A stretch of 64,000 nt of DNA from Prochlorococcus sp. AG-363-P06 (GCA_003280025.1 QCGD01000001.1:186001-250000); one strand, 5' to 3'. Positions 41,042 to 50,887 are shown, numbered from the stretch's first letter. Notes: generated from the letters alone by a model not told the origin. A program made the numbers and translations.

Positions 41042-41362
41042 AAAACTATTACATTAATTTGAATTAGATATATAGCACGGCATTAAGATTTAAAATTTAA
41101 TTTATTAAGTTAATTAAGAAAAATAAGTATTATTTACTAACTTGAGCTTTAATTTGCTTTAGATTGAAAAGTGATTAATATAAATATTTTAAAAGACTTG
41201 TAAAGGAGTAATGTTTTGATTGGAAAGATGCATTTTTACAATGTAAATATTTTTTATTTGTAATACCTTATACAATTTTCTATTGAAAAATCAGCATAAA
41301 GACTGATTTACTTTTAAAGAATTTAGTTAGATGATAATAAAGTATACTTTTTAGATTTTCAA

Positions 41363-41515
41363 ATGAAATCATTAATGAATTGGCTTTCTAAAATGTTAGA
41401 GAGTATGGCAAATGCTTTTATTCATCCTATAAGGAATGATTTACCTCCATCTATTGGAACTCATGCTTACAGTAGTATTCCTTTAAAAAGAAAATTACGA
41501 AGAAGGTTTAATTAA
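41363..41515 (+). CDS. 50-aa basic hypothetical protein
   Basis: MKSLMNWLSKMLESMANAFI then HPIRNDLPPSIGTHAYSSIP and a basic end KRKLRRRFN. An N-terminal amphipathic helix. It is convergent with the second desaturase, 3 bp apart. Confidence 0.6.
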   Translation: MKSLMNWLSKMLESMANAFIHPIRNDLPPSIGTHAYSSIPLKRKLRRRFN

Positions 41516-41518
41516 GTT

Positions 41519-42625
41519 TTATTTTATTGGAATTAATTTTTCATTCTTGCTATCCCAAATAATATATTTGAAACAGTTTGGAAAATCAGTTAAATTTAGA
41601 ACTTTTGATTGATCCAGTAAATTAATATTTGCTTTATGACATGCTCTTAGGTTGTAATTTGGGATTCTTTCTGAGAGATGGTGAATGCTATGGAATGATA
41701 TATCAGCTAAAAACCAATTCAGCCAATTTGGGATATTTAAATTACTACTGCCATTAATAGCACCATTAACAATATCCCAATTTTCTGTATTACTTGCATA
41801 TGACTTTTCAAAATTATGCTGCACGAAAAAAACACATATTAAAATCGCAGCAGAAAAGGTAGATATTATTGAATAGAAAGTTAAGAAAAAAACAGCACCT
41901 AACCATTTGCACATAAATATCCATAAAGGTATAACTATTATGTTGTTTGTTATTAAGTCAAATAATTCCCAAAAATTATCTCCATAATCTGAGAAAGGTG
42001 GCTTAATCCTTGATTTGATATTTAAAAGTTTAGAAAATTTTCTTTTTCTAATTTTGATAAAAGTTTCTTTCAATATAGATTGAGTAAGATTAAAAATAAT
42101 AAGAAGCAAACCTATTCTAGGTTTTAAAACTAAATAGAAAAAACCTCCTGGGAAAAGCATTAACCAATTTCTACTTAGCTTATAAAATAGTTTTTCTCTT
42201 TTTGAAAGAGAATTATAATCCTCCAGACTTAAAACATCTATTGGACCTTTATAAATTTCCCAATTGCCATTATTTCTATGATGAAATGCATGATCATTAG
42301 ACCATGGTTTTTGTGGGATACCATTTAATACACCAAGGAAAAATCCAAAGAAATTGTTTAATCTACGTTCTTTAAATAAAGAATTATGCCCGCAATCATG
42401 CATTAAAGAGAATGTTCTTGAGGATAAAAGGGTTAGAAGAAAAACAATGGGAATTAATAAGAAACCTTTTGTAAGTGATAAAAGACTAGAGTTTATTAAT
42501 TTGTTAACAATTAGCCAAAGACTAATTATTGGAATAATGGTAATAATAATTTGAAATGAAGCTCTAAAATTATTTCTTTTTAAGAATGGTTTAATTAAAA
42601 ATTCATTTCTTTTTATTTGGGACAT
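41519..42625 (-). CDS. Fatty-acid desaturase-family membrane enzyme
   Basis: 368 aa. His boxes HDCGH (about 76-80), HAFHH (about 113-117) and HSIHH (about 315-319) with several helices. It is more distant from DesA than the enzyme at 38693; a lipid desaturase is likely, but hydroxylase or ketolase activity in the same superfamily cannot be excluded. Start at MSQIKRNEF. Confidence 0.83.
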   Translation of the reverse strand: MSQIKRNEFLIKPFLKRNNFRASFQIIITIIPIISLWLIVNKLINSSLLSLTKGFLLIPIVFLLTLLSSRTFSLMHDCGHNSLFKERRLNNFFGFFLGVLNGIPQKPWSNDHAFHHRNNGNWEIYKGPIDVLSLEDYNSLSKREKLFYKLSRNWLMLFPGGFFYLVLKPRIGLLLIIFNLTQSILKETFIKIRKRKFSKLLNIKSRIKPPFSDYGDNFWELFDLITNNIIVIPLWIFMCKWLGAVFFLTFYSIISTFSAAILICVFFVQHNFEKSYASNTENWDIVNGAINGSSNLNIPNWLNWFLADISFHSIHHLSERIPNYNLRACHKANINLLDQSKVLNLTDFPNCFKYIIWDSKNEKLIPIK

Positions 42626-42982
42626 ATTTTTAGTGTTGAATAATTTTCTCTGTAGATTGATAAGATGAAAAACTAGCGATTAATTGATAAATAATTAATT
42701 CATTCGTGATTTTTATTTAAATCAATTTTTTAATCAATTCCAAACATCCATAATATTTTTTTCTAATCATATTGGATGCCAATTAGATAAAAAACATTTT
42801 ATCATTTTATTAGAATTAAATTTCTTGATCCCTGCTTTTTTTTTCTAAAGTTCTTAATATGAACTTTTTGGAAAATATTATCTTACAAAAAATTGAATTT
42901 ATTCATTTTTTGACAATTCATTTAAGATGATAAGGTTAATAACAAGTTTTAAAATCAATTTTTATTTTATTTTTTAAAAAAA
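42626..42982. other. Intergenic, no gene seen
   Basis: About 350 bp of T-rich sequence with no ORF above 20 codons and no obvious hairpin. It presumably contains the desaturase promoter. Confidence 0.45.
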
Positions 42983-43138
42983 CTAAAGAATAAACTCTTT
43001 CGACATTGTTCTTAATTGATCAAGATTTAATTGCTTTAAATAATTTGTAAATTCAATATGATACCTTCTTGATTCAGAATTGTCACTGTCGTGAATCAGG
43101 CTATTAGAAATTAATTGAACTAGATGATCTTTATCCAT
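42983..43138 (-). CDS. 51-aa hypothetical protein
   Basis: MDKDHLVQLISNSLIHDSDN then SESRRYHIEFTNYLKQLNLD: soluble, helical. Clean ATG. Unknown. Confidence 0.6.
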   Translation of the reverse strand: MDKDHLVQLISNSLIHDSDNSESRRYHIEFTNYLKQLNLDQLRTMSKEFIL

Positions 43139-43510
43139 TACTTCTTATAGACCATAATTTCTATTTAAAACATTTAGATCTTGAATTCGAAACCTTATAT
43201 TTTCTCTACATTAAGGCTTTTTTTCTTGAATTTCTTTTTATAGAAAATTAAATTATTTTTAAAAGCTATAAATAAGATATATCTGAAGTAATACCAAAAC
43301 TTAAATTACTAAAAAGGAGAAATGATTTAATTTCATAGTTGAAATTTATTTTTGCTGCAATTCTATTGTACAAGCATTAGTTTTTCTCATAATCATTTAA
43401 ATAATTTAGAAAATTTTTAATTAAAATGATTAAAAAAGAGAAATATAAGTAATTTTACAGCTGTCAAAAAATCAAAAACTAACAATCATTAAATTAGTAA
43501 ATATATTTTT
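43139..43510. other. Intergenic, no gene seen
   Basis: About 370 bp between divergent genes; nothing beyond AT-rich sequence is visible. Confidence 0.4.
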
Positions 43511-43828
43511 ATGAAGAAAATAATAAATAAATCAAATATTGAGAATGAACTATGGTTTAGTTGGTTGACGAGAAAACTTAATTCTTACGAAGCTTTTAAG
43601 GACTTTGAGTCTGGAAAGAATCCCGAGGATGTTGCTGAAAGTTTTATATCCGTTAATAGAAATGCAATTTCAAAGGTTTTGGAAAAATTTGATGAAGAAG
43701 ATAAATATACTCTTGATCAGTTTCAGAAATTAACGGAATGCGAATGGCATGTGTTTAGAATTTTAAAGTTGCAGTTAGAGTCAAGAAATAAAGTCAGATT
43801 TGTAGATTTTAAAAAAGATAAGAAATAA
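43511..43828 (+). CDS. Small soluble hypothetical protein
   Basis: 105 aa, helical: NIENELWFSWLTRKLNSYEA, then NRNAISKVLEKFDEEDKYTL and a basic tail. No recognised domain. Confidence 0.65.
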   Translation: MKKIINKSNIENELWFSWLTRKLNSYEAFKDFESGKNPEDVAESFISVNRNAISKVLEKFDEEDKYTLDQFQKLTECEWHVFRILKLQLESRNKVRFVDFKKDKK

Positions 43829-44106
43829 TTTTACTGAAATATATAAACTAAATTTATTAGCCTTTTTTAGATAAAGTATTATAGCTATTAATTTCTGGTT
43901 GAAATATGCAAAATATGTTCGATTTTATTATTTCTTTTTTATAAAAATTATATTATTTCTTCAATAAGATGAAGAATTTAATATGTGCATTTACCCTTTT
44001 CAATTGTTAAAAAGATAGAAAAAACCTTACATAAAAAAGTCTCAGACTTATTAAACTTAGTACATTATTTAGGCGATTAAGAATCTTTTTGCGAATTTAT
44101 AAATTT

Positions 44107-44442
44107 CTAAATAAATTTTGTTTTGCCGCGACCAGTTTCTCCAAATCCAAGCCAGATAAACCATAATATCCAACCAAAAATTGGTACTAAATTTATAAAA
44201 ATCCATTTCCAATCTTTCCCAAAATCTTTAATCCTTCTTATGTCCATAGCTAATTGAGGAAGAATGCATATAATCCCATACAAATTGAAGCCAAAAGTTC
44301 TTAAGAATATTGGGATAGTTAATAAAGAAATAAGTAGATTAACTAATTGAACAAACCACCAATCTGATCTTTTTGTAGTGCTTTTAAAGTCTGTAGCTTT
44401 TAACCAAAATTCTTGATATGCATTGAAAATAGTCTTGAGCAT
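44107..44442 (-). CDS. DUF805 membrane protein
   Basis: 111 aa. Family features: FKSTTKRSDWWFVQLVN near the start, several helices, DIRRIKDFGKDWKW and a Gly-rich C-terminus (LGFGETGRGKTKF). DUF805 proteins are inner-membrane proteins of unknown role. Confidence 0.83.
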   Translation of the reverse strand: MLKTIFNAYQEFWLKATDFKSTTKRSDWWFVQLVNLLISLLTIPIFLRTFGFNLYGIICILPQLAMDIRRIKDFGKDWKWIFINLVPIFGWILWFIWLGFGETGRGKTKFI

Positions 44443-44516
44443 AAATTAATAAGGCATAACATAAACTTATATTAAGACCAATCCTATATCAAATTCTTAA
44501 TTATAAATGTTACTAA

Positions 44517-44681
44517 CTAGATAGGATCAAATAAATTTATATCATCTTTATCTATTTTGGAAGATTCGTTATTACTTGGTAATGAGCAAAATCCATCTTT
44601 GCAAATAATTTGTTCTTTCTCAATTTTTATATTTTGAGAATAATCCTTTTCATTAAAAATATTGGAAGATTCAGCTTGCAT
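44517..44681 (-). CDS. 54-aa soluble hypothetical protein
   Basis: MQAESSNIFNEKDYSQNIKI, then EKEQIICKDGFCSLPSNNES. The CKDGFCSLP motif (C-x4-C) may bind metal or form a disulfide. Acidic end. Confidence 0.6.
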   Translation of the reverse strand: MQAESSNIFNEKDYSQNIKIEKEQIICKDGFCSLPSNNESSKIDKDDINLFDPI

Positions 44682-44771
44682 CTATATGAAAGATTTAGGG
44701 ACAATATTAAATTAATAACTTAAATTATTCATACAAGCAACAAAATTAATATTATTTATTTCTTACTTTTT

Positions 44772-44876
44772 TCATTTTTTAAAGCTATCAATAAGAGTGA
44801 CATAATATAAACGAATAAAAATATAAAGAATAGCAGTAAGAAGTATTCCTATTTGCTTCTTATATTTGTAAGTCAC
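44772..44876 (-). CDS. 34-aa membrane peptide, GTG start
   Basis: GTG, then TYKYKKQIGILLTAILYIFI and RLYYVTLIDSFKK. One helix with basic flanks. The GTG is the only start available. Confidence 0.35.
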   Translation of the reverse strand: MTYKYKKQIGILLTAILYIFIRLYYVTLIDSFKK

Positions 44877-44925
44877 TTATCCATTTTATTAAGAATTTTC
44901 ATAAGAAATTCCTATAAAAATAATT

Positions 44926-45054
44926 TTAATTTTTATCTTCTTTTATTTCTTTAAGAGCCTTTCTCCCTTCTTTTAAAGTTCTTAAAACTAGCCAAAAGAG
45001 AAATGAGCTTATTAAAAAAAATAAAATAATTAATGAAATTATATTAGTTTTCAA
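44926..45054 (-). CDS. 42-aa membrane peptide, TTG start
   Basis: TTG, then KTNIISLIILFFLISSFLFW and a charged LRTLKEGRKALKEIKEDKN tail. One helix, no ATG in the frame. Confidence 0.4.
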   Translation of the reverse strand: MKTNIISLIILFFLISSFLFWLVLRTLKEGRKALKEIKEDKN

Positions 45055-45119
45055 AGAAGTTTAAAATTTAGAAATCTTTTAGGCTTTACTTTTATAGCTG
45101 TTTGTATTTGAAGGTATAG

Positions 45120-45296
45120 TTAATTTTTTAAATTAGAGTAAGCCGGTATTAACATTCCTCCATCTTGATCATCATTGTCATCATCAAAACCTTCACCAAG
45201 TAAAAGTTCAAAAATCACTAAAATTGCTATTGGGTAAAAGCACCATAATAAAGCCGTTAATGAGCTTATTGATGAGGATGAATAGAAATCTGCCAT
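45120..45296 (-). CDS. DDQDGG-family membrane microprotein, copy 1
   Basis: 58 aa. One helix (LWCFYPIAILVIFELLLG) is followed by the acidic EGFDDDNDDQDGGMLIPAYS. The DD-DDQDGG-LI signature also ends the helix of the plus-strand protein at 46424-46558. The Asp cluster could bind divalent metal at the membrane. Confidence 0.65.
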   Translation of the reverse strand: MADFYSSSSISSLTALLWCFYPIAILVIFELLLGEGFDDDNDDQDGGMLIPAYSNLKN

Positions 45297-45593
45297 AAAT
45301 AGAGTTTAAACAAAAGAAACATGATTTGTGGATTGTTTGATTCATTGTGCCTTTTAGAAGTGGTTAAAAATTTTCTTATTACATCTCTTTGGCTCTCATA
45401 GCAGAGATTATGAAGGATATTAATGTAACATTATTTTTCTCAGGATTTATATAGATTCTTTTATTTTGTCTGTTTATTCTGTAAATAATTCTAAAAAGAC
45501 AAAATGAATTGCCTAATTGTGATTTTTGATACTTAATAATAATTGTGAAATCTGTTTTCAGAAACTAATATTTATCTTGATTTTATAAACTTT

Positions 45594-45716
45594 ATGTTTT
45601 CTTTTACTTTTGATCCTTTAGCTGCAATTTTTGGTATATCTGGAATTGTAGGTTTCTATTTCTATGTTTCTGCTGCAAAGGGAACTTCAAGCATGAATAC
45701 TGGACCTAAAAGCTAA
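45594..45716 (+). CDS. 40-aa membrane peptide
   Basis: MFSFTFDPLAAIFGISGIVG then FYFYVSAAKGTSSMNTGPKS: one helix and a Ser/Gly tail. Resembles small thylakoid subunits in size; not PsaM or PsaX as I know them. Confidence 0.55.
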   Translation: MFSFTFDPLAAIFGISGIVGFYFYVSAAKGTSSMNTGPKS

Positions 45717-45746
45717 AACTTAAATATTAAATAGCAGTTTAAGAAA

Positions 45747-45917
45747 TTATTTATTCCATTGCCTAGAAATAAATTGGAGAAAATTTTCTAAGTCCTCTTC
45801 GGGACAATCAGTTTGTTTTCTTAAATCGCTACAAATTTGCTTAATTTTTTCATAAGCTTCTTTTACGACTCCGTTTTTTTCGATAACTTCGAAATATTCT
45901 TGATCAGTGAAAGGCAT
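45747..45917 (-). CDS. Small helical protein, paralog of 1002
   Basis: 56 aa: MPFTDQEYFEVIEKNGVVKE, then AYEKIKQICSDLRKQTDCPE and FLQFISRQWNK. It aligns with the protein at 1002-1187 over AY-(D/E)-IK-IC and the final W-K. Soluble. Confidence 0.65.
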   Translation of the reverse strand: MPFTDQEYFEVIEKNGVVKEAYEKIKQICSDLRKQTDCPEEDLENFLQFISRQWNK

Positions 45918-46009
45918 AATATCAATCTATAAGATTTAGATAATCTTGAAATAATTTAATGTTATCTTTTATATTACTTTTAAAAAAGTTCTAATTATAT
46001 TTTTAACAT

Positions 46010-46285
46010 TTAATTAGACAATCTATAATGTTTTTTTATTTTTTTATTTATTTGCCATTCGCAAGAAAGTCCTTCTGGAAATTCAACTAAATCACCTGAC
46101 TTTATAATGTAAATCTTTCCTTCTTCTGTCTTTATTCTTGCTTCACCTTCGATTATTAGGCAAATTTCTTTCTCCTTGTAATACCATGAAAATTTATTTA
46201 CTCCAGATTCCCAAATAGGCCAATTTTTAATTCCATATTGTATTATCACGCTTGCGCTACAAGGCGATTTGATAAGAACTTCCAC
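46010..46285 (-). CDS. DUF861-type cupin
   Basis: 91 aa from GTG at 46285 (an ATG at 46312 would add 9 residues). Cupin pattern: NWPIWESGVNKFSW, EICLIIEGEARI, GDLVEFPEGLSCEW. This single-domain cupin family includes EutQ-like and (S)-ureidoglycine-related proteins; the substrate is unknown. GTG is favoured because family members usually start close to this point. Confidence 0.75.
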   Translation of the reverse strand: MEVLIKSPCSASVIIQYGIKNWPIWESGVNKFSWYYKEKEICLIIEGEARIKTEEGKIYIIKSGDLVEFPEGLSCEWQINKKIKKHYRLSN

Positions 46286-46423
46286 TAATAAAATAAGGTA
46301 TTCATAAAACAATAATATATGTATGATTCTAAATTTATCAATTAAAAATTAAATTTTAAGACTGTAAATTAATTTATAGTCATTTATTTATTTTGAATTA
46401 TTATTAATAAAAAATTTTAATTT

Positions 46424-46558
46424 ATGGATGAGCTCTCTGCATTATCAATTTCATTATCTATAGCCTCACTAGGGATATTGTTCTTATTTTCCTCTTCAAA
46501 TGATGATGATGATCAAGATGGTGGTGAATTAATAAAATTAGAGCAAAAAATAAATTAA
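46424..46558 (+). CDS. DDQDGG-family membrane microprotein, copy 2
   Basis: 44 aa: MDELSALSISLSIASLGILF, LFSSSNDDDDQDGGELIKLE. One helix followed by the acidic DDDDQDGG-LI signature shared with 45120-45296. Confidence 0.6.
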   Translation: MDELSALSISLSIASLGILFLFSSSNDDDDQDGGELIKLEQKIN

Positions 46559-46559
46559 T

Positions 46560-46679
46560 TTAAGTGAATAATGTTTTTAATAAAGTTTGATAACCTATAA
46601 ACCCTGCATAGATACAGCCAAATAAGATTATATATAATTCAAAAATTCCAAGGCTTTTTTTCTTTAAAATTTTCATCAT
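46560..46679 (-). CDS. 39-aa membrane peptide
   Basis: MMKILKKKSLGIFELYIILF then GCIYAGFIGYQTLLKTLFT. One helix with a basic N-terminus. Convergent with 46424-46558, 1 bp apart. Confidence 0.45.
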   Translation of the reverse strand: MMKILKKKSLGIFELYIILFGCIYAGFIGYQTLLKTLFT

Positions 46680-46895
46680 CTCAATATTTCTAAAACAATT
46701 TTATTTGCTGTGATTTCTATTAACATGAGTATTTATTACATCTAATTTGAAATAAGAAAATAATTAAAGATAAACCTAAAAATAATATGCCAGTAAAAAT
46801 ATTATTTCCTTAAGTTTATAGAAATGTATTTAATCAATCATTTAGTAATGACATTAATTAATTAAAAATCTAATATAAGTTAAAAGGATTAAATT

Positions 46896-47051
46896 ATGCA
46901 AATAAACAATACTCATATAGCTTCTTTAGGTTCTGAAAAATATTATGAGTTAGGTTTTAAATCTGAAGAGGATTTAAATAGAGAAATTTCAAAATTAATT
47001 CAAGTTAGATCTGAGCTATCAAAGAATTCTGAAGTTAATCTTATTAAATAG
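46896..47051 (+). CDS. 51-aa soluble hypothetical protein
   Basis: MQINNTHIASLGSEKYYELG then FKSEEDLNREISKLIQVRSE. Charged helix; AAAAGGA lies upstream. Unknown. Confidence 0.6.
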   Translation: MQINNTHIASLGSEKYYELGFKSEEDLNREISKLIQVRSELSKNSEVNLIK

Positions 47052-47081
47052 ATTTTAATTTCTTTTCTAATTTACTTAAAC

Positions 47082-47264
47082 TTATTTTTTTCTCTTTGGG
47101 TATAAACTTTCTAATTTTTTTCTTTTCTCAATTTTTGCATTAATTCTTACCTCTTTTTCTTTCTTCTTTATTTCATCATTTATTTTATTTTGCCTATAAC
47201 CAAACCAAAGAAGAATCCATAATAATATAGTTAATATTAAAAGTAATGCATATTGGCTAGTCAT
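47082..47264 (-). CDS. Membrane-anchored basic coiled-coil protein
   Basis: 60 aa from MTSQYALLLILTILLWILLW (an ATG at 47312 is also in frame). One helix, then a Lys/Glu helix ending KLESLYPKRKK. Unknown. Confidence 0.6.
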   Translation of the reverse strand: MTSQYALLLILTILLWILLWFGYRQNKINDEIKKKEKEVRINAKIEKRKKLESLYPKRKK

Positions 47265-47498
47265 GGGAAAGCTAGCATCAGAATATTTAACGTAGGCAAA
47301 TATTAAAATCATCTAATTAAAATACTGGATAAGAGGAAATAATGGGTATTTATTTCCAAAAAAATTAAAATCTAACTAAATAGAATATATCTTTTAAAAA
47401 GATTTTTTTATATTTAATTTATAAATAATTACTGCCATAATTTTTTCTTAAAACCACCTTGCTATTATCAAACTAAGGCATATGAATACAGAAAGTTT

Positions 47499-48731
47499 TT
47501 GGATCCTTTTGATTTAGCTGTAATAGGAGGAGGCGCAGCAGGTTTTATGACGGCAATAACGGCTGCTGAAAATGGAGTTAAGCGAATAATAATTCTTGAA
47601 GGCTCATCTAAAATTATGGAAAAAGTAAGAATAAGTGGAGGTGGCAGATGTAATGTTACTAATGCAACATGGATACCGAATGAATTAGCTGAAAATTATC
47701 CTAGAGGGGGTATTCGGCTTCTGGAGTCATTTAATCGTTTCGCAGCTGGAGATGTATTTGATTGGTTTGAAAAAAGAGGATTAAAATTAAAAATTGAAGA
47801 CGATCTAAGAGTTTTTCCAGTATCAAATTCATCTTCAGATGTAATTAATTGTTTAACAAAAGCAGCAATTAAAAGAAATGTTGAGATATCTACTAGATTT
47901 TTTGCAAAGGAAATATTAATAACTGGTGACAATCTATTCAATATATTAAGTCGTCAAAAGGAAAAAATAATTGCGAGAAATATTATGCTCTCTACTGGTG
48001 GCAATCCAAGTGGATATAAATTGGCTGAAAACCTTGGTCATAGCATAGTAAAGCCTGTACCATCACTTTTTACTTTTTCTACAAAAGAACCAAAATTGAA
48101 TGAATGCAGTGGTGTATCTATTCAGAATATAGATATAGCAATTAAACTAAATAATAAGACTTTTCAAAATAGAGGCGATTTATTAATAACTCATTGGGGT
48201 TTTAGCGGTCCTGCTGTATTAAAACTCTCTTCAATTGCGGCAAGAGAACTGTTTGAGCAGAAATATAAATTTGATTTAATAATTAAATGGTCAAATTTAG
48301 AATACAAAGAGTTAAAAGAAAAAATGAATTACATAAAAGTAAATAAAGGGAAATTGAATTTAATTAATATCAGACCTCTTCCATTCTTAACGAAAAGATT
48401 ATGGATATTTTTATTAAATAAACTCGATATTAATCAAAATAGGAAGTGGTCAGATTTGCTCGCAGATGAAAGAGAAAGAATTATAGATTGTCTTTTAAAA
48501 GATAAATATGTTATTTCTGGTAAAGGGCCATTTGGCGAGGAATTTGTTACTTCAGGAGGAGTAAAAATTAATGAAGTTAATTTTAAAACTATGGAGAGTT
48601 TAATATGTCCGGGATTATTTTTTTCTGGAGAGGTTTTAGATGTTGATGGTATTACAGGTGGATTTAATTTTCAACATTGTTGGACAAGCGGATGGCTTGC
48701 TGGAAAGGCGATCGCTAAGTTGAAAGAATAA
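47499..48731 (+). CDS. HI0933/BaiN-type flavoprotein
   Basis: 410 aa from TTG. FAD dinucleotide fold DLAVIGGGAAGFMTA (about 5-19), family motif ISGGGRCNVTNA (about 47-58), GKGPFGEEFVTSGGV and a C-terminal GEVLDVDGITGGFNFQHCWT. These are FAD-dependent oxidoreductases of uncertain substrate. Full length. Confidence 0.9.
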   Translation: MDPFDLAVIGGGAAGFMTAITAAENGVKRIIILEGSSKIMEKVRISGGGRCNVTNATWIPNELAENYPRGGIRLLESFNRFAAGDVFDWFEKRGLKLKIEDDLRVFPVSNSSSDVINCLTKAAIKRNVEISTRFFAKEILITGDNLFNILSRQKEKIIARNIMLSTGGNPSGYKLAENLGHSIVKPVPSLFTFSTKEPKLNECSGVSIQNIDIAIKLNNKTFQNRGDLLITHWGFSGPAVLKLSSIAARELFEQKYKFDLIIKWSNLEYKELKEKMNYIKVNKGKLNLINIRPLPFLTKRLWIFLLNKLDINQNRKWSDLLADERERIIDCLLKDKYVISGKGPFGEEFVTSGGVKINEVNFKTMESLICPGLFFSGEVLDVDGITGGFNFQHCWTSGWLAGKAIAKLKE

Positions 48732-48821
48732 AGAAAAAAAATCAATAATTATATTTTTTTTATTAATTATTGAGAAGGAAAAATTTTTTCTTGGTCAATT
48801 TGATTCTAAAGTTTTAATAAT

Positions 48822-49523
48822 TGAGAGCTGCTCATGAAAAATCTTATCTCTAAATGCGAAGAAGAAGAAAAGAGATTAAAAGCCTTAGCGTAATACAGAA
48901 TATTGGGAACTAAGCCAGAAGCATGTTATGACGACATCATAAAAATGGCCTCTTCAATTTGTAATGTTCCGATTTCTTTAATGACTTTGGTAGATAAAGA
49001 TAGACAATGGTTTAAAGCTAAAGTTGGACTTCAAATATCTGAAACTAGACGAGATTGGTCCTTTTGTACCCATGCAATAAAAGAAAATTCACCATTAATT
49101 ATTCATGATGCATTGCAAGATGAAAGATTTATAAATAATCCATTGGTTACTGGAGATCCTAATATTCGTTTTTATGCTGGTTTTCCACTTAGAAATAGTG
49201 ATGGTAATAAACTAGGAACTCTATGCGTTATTGATATAAAACCAGGGAATTTAACGAGTCAGCAATTTAATATTATGGAAATATTGTCTAGGCAAATAGT
49301 ATCTTTTTTAGACCTAAGAAAAAAATCACTAAATTTATTAGATGCATTGACTAATATTCATAAACAAGAAGGGATTTTATCTGTGTGTTCTTATTGCCGA
49401 GAAGTAAAAAATAAAGATGGAGATTGGATGCATTTAGAAAAATATCTTTCAAACATTAGTGACATAAGATTTAGCCATGGAGTTTGCGATAATTGCATGG
49501 AAAAGTATAGAGGTATGGAATAA
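48822..49523 (+). pseudogene. GAF-domain protein interrupted by in-frame TAA
   Basis: From 48903 (TTG) 206 aa are open: a GAF domain (DDIIKMASSICNVPISLMTL through LGTLCVIDIKPG) and a C-terminal zinc-ribbon-like region (CSYCREVKNKDGDW, FSHGVCDNC). Upstream in the same frame, a TTG at 48822 opens RAAHENLISKCEEEEKRLKA, then LA-TAA-YRILGTKPE. GAF proteins of this type usually read LKALAEYRIL, so the TAA at 48891-48893 looks like GAA changed to TAA. A slightly shortened protein from 48903 may still be made. Confidence 0.65.
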
Positions 49524-49657
49524 AAAAGATTTTTTTGAAGATGGTCAAAAAAACTTTTTAGAATCCCAGAATTAATTTTTTGATTTTTAACTTAATATTC
49601 TTTTTCTAAACAAATCCTTTTTTTGGTGGTTAGTATTGTATAAATTTAGACTCAAAA

Positions 49658-50143
49658 ATGTTACTAGGAACTTTATTTACAGGTGAAATTGCTAAAAGTG
49701 CGCTAGTGGCTTACATACATTATTTAGGCATAATATTGTGCTTTGGGGCGCTTTTTTTTGAAAGATTAACTCTTAAAGTTGATCTTAATAGGAATGAGAC
49801 AATTGCAATGATTATTGCAGATGTGGTTTACGGTTTAGCAGGAGTCGCAATATTGGTTACTGGTATTTTACGTGTTAAATATTTTGGCCAAGGGGGAGAT
49901 TTTTATACTGCTAATCCTGTTTTTTGGATTAAGGTGTCTCTTTACGTCTTAGTCGGATTACTTTCTTTATACCCAACAACAACCTACATTTTATGGGCTA
50001 TACCACTAAGCAAAAATAAATTACCAGAAATTTCTGAGAATCTTGTTAAGAGGTTTAGATTTATAATTACAACAGAATTAGTAGGCTTTGCTGCTATACC
50101 TATTTTTGCAACTCTTATGGCTAGAGGGGTTGGTCTGGGTTGA
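49658..50143 (+). CDS. DUF2214 membrane protein
   Basis: 161 aa with four helices; motifs ALVAYIHYLGIILCFGALFF and YGLAGVAILVTGILRVKYFG, ending ATLMARGVGLG. Family of unknown function in cyanobacteria. It overlaps the next start by 4 bp. Confidence 0.85.
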   Translation: MLLGTLFTGEIAKSALVAYIHYLGIILCFGALFFERLTLKVDLNRNETIAMIIADVVYGLAGVAILVTGILRVKYFGQGGDFYTANPVFWIKVSLYVLVGLLSLYPTTTYILWAIPLSKNKLPEISENLVKRFRFIITTELVGFAAIPIFATLMARGVGLG

Positions 50144-50673
50144 AAAATTCATTATTAGAAAGAAATTGCATAATCAGTAAAGATAAAAAATATAGATGGA
50201 GTTTAAGTTATAAAATCTCTAACTCTAAAAAAGAAATAATTTTTATTGGTTTAAATCCTTCACTATCCGATTCTGTTTACCTTGATAATACAACAAAGAA
50301 AATAATCAAAATTTGCAGAAATTACAATTATGGCAAACTAAAACTTCTCAATCTTTTTGCTTTAATCTCTAGTAATCCCAAAAGACTATTTACTCATCAA
50401 AAACCCATTGGCTACCTAAATAATAAGTTTATTTATAAGAATCTAAAACATTGGTCAGAAAATATAAATTGCCATTTATGGTTGGGTTGGGGCAATAAAG
50501 GCACATTTCTTAATAGAAATAAAAAAGTTTCAAAAATAATCATGAAATTTTATTCAATAAAAAAAGATCATTTTGAGAAACCTCTTGGACCACTTTTTAT
50601 AAAAAAAACGATGAAACATAATCCAATTCATCCTTTATATTGTTCTGATCAATCTATACTAAAATCTGAATAA
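50140..50673 (+). CDS. DUF1643 protein
   Basis: 177 aa from a TTG overlapping the previous stop. Family motifs: RWSLSYKI, IFIGLNPSLSDSVYLDNTTK and LLNLFALISSNPKRLF. Likely a small nucleic-acid- or nucleotide-related fold, role unknown. Confidence 0.83.
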   Translation: MKNSLLERNCIISKDKKYRWSLSYKISNSKKEIIFIGLNPSLSDSVYLDNTTKKIIKICRNYNYGKLKLLNLFALISSNPKRLFTHQKPIGYLNNKFIYKNLKHWSENINCHLWLGWGNKGTFLNRNKKVSKIIMKFYSIKKDHFEKPLGPLFIKKTMKHNPIHPLYCSDQSILKSE

Positions 50674-50758
50674 CAATTTGAATTCAAATTTGTTAAATTA
50701 GCAAACCTTAGCTATTTAATAAAATATATGTTAATTTTAATTATTAATTGAAAACAAT

Positions 50759-50887
50759 ATGAAAATCTCAAAGCAATTAAATAAATTAAAAAGCTTAAAT
50801 GTTGAGGCCGAAAAATGTTCTACAAGAGAAGAAGCAAAGAAAATAATTAATAAAGCTAATAAAGCGCAAAGTAAGATAAATCAATAA
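50759..50887 (+). CDS. 42-aa basic helical protein
   Basis: MKISKQLNKLKSLNVEAEKC then STREEAKKIINKANKAQSKI. Charged amphipathic helices. Unknown. Confidence 0.55.
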   Translation: MKISKQLNKLKSLNVEAEKCSTREEAKKIINKANKAQSKINQ

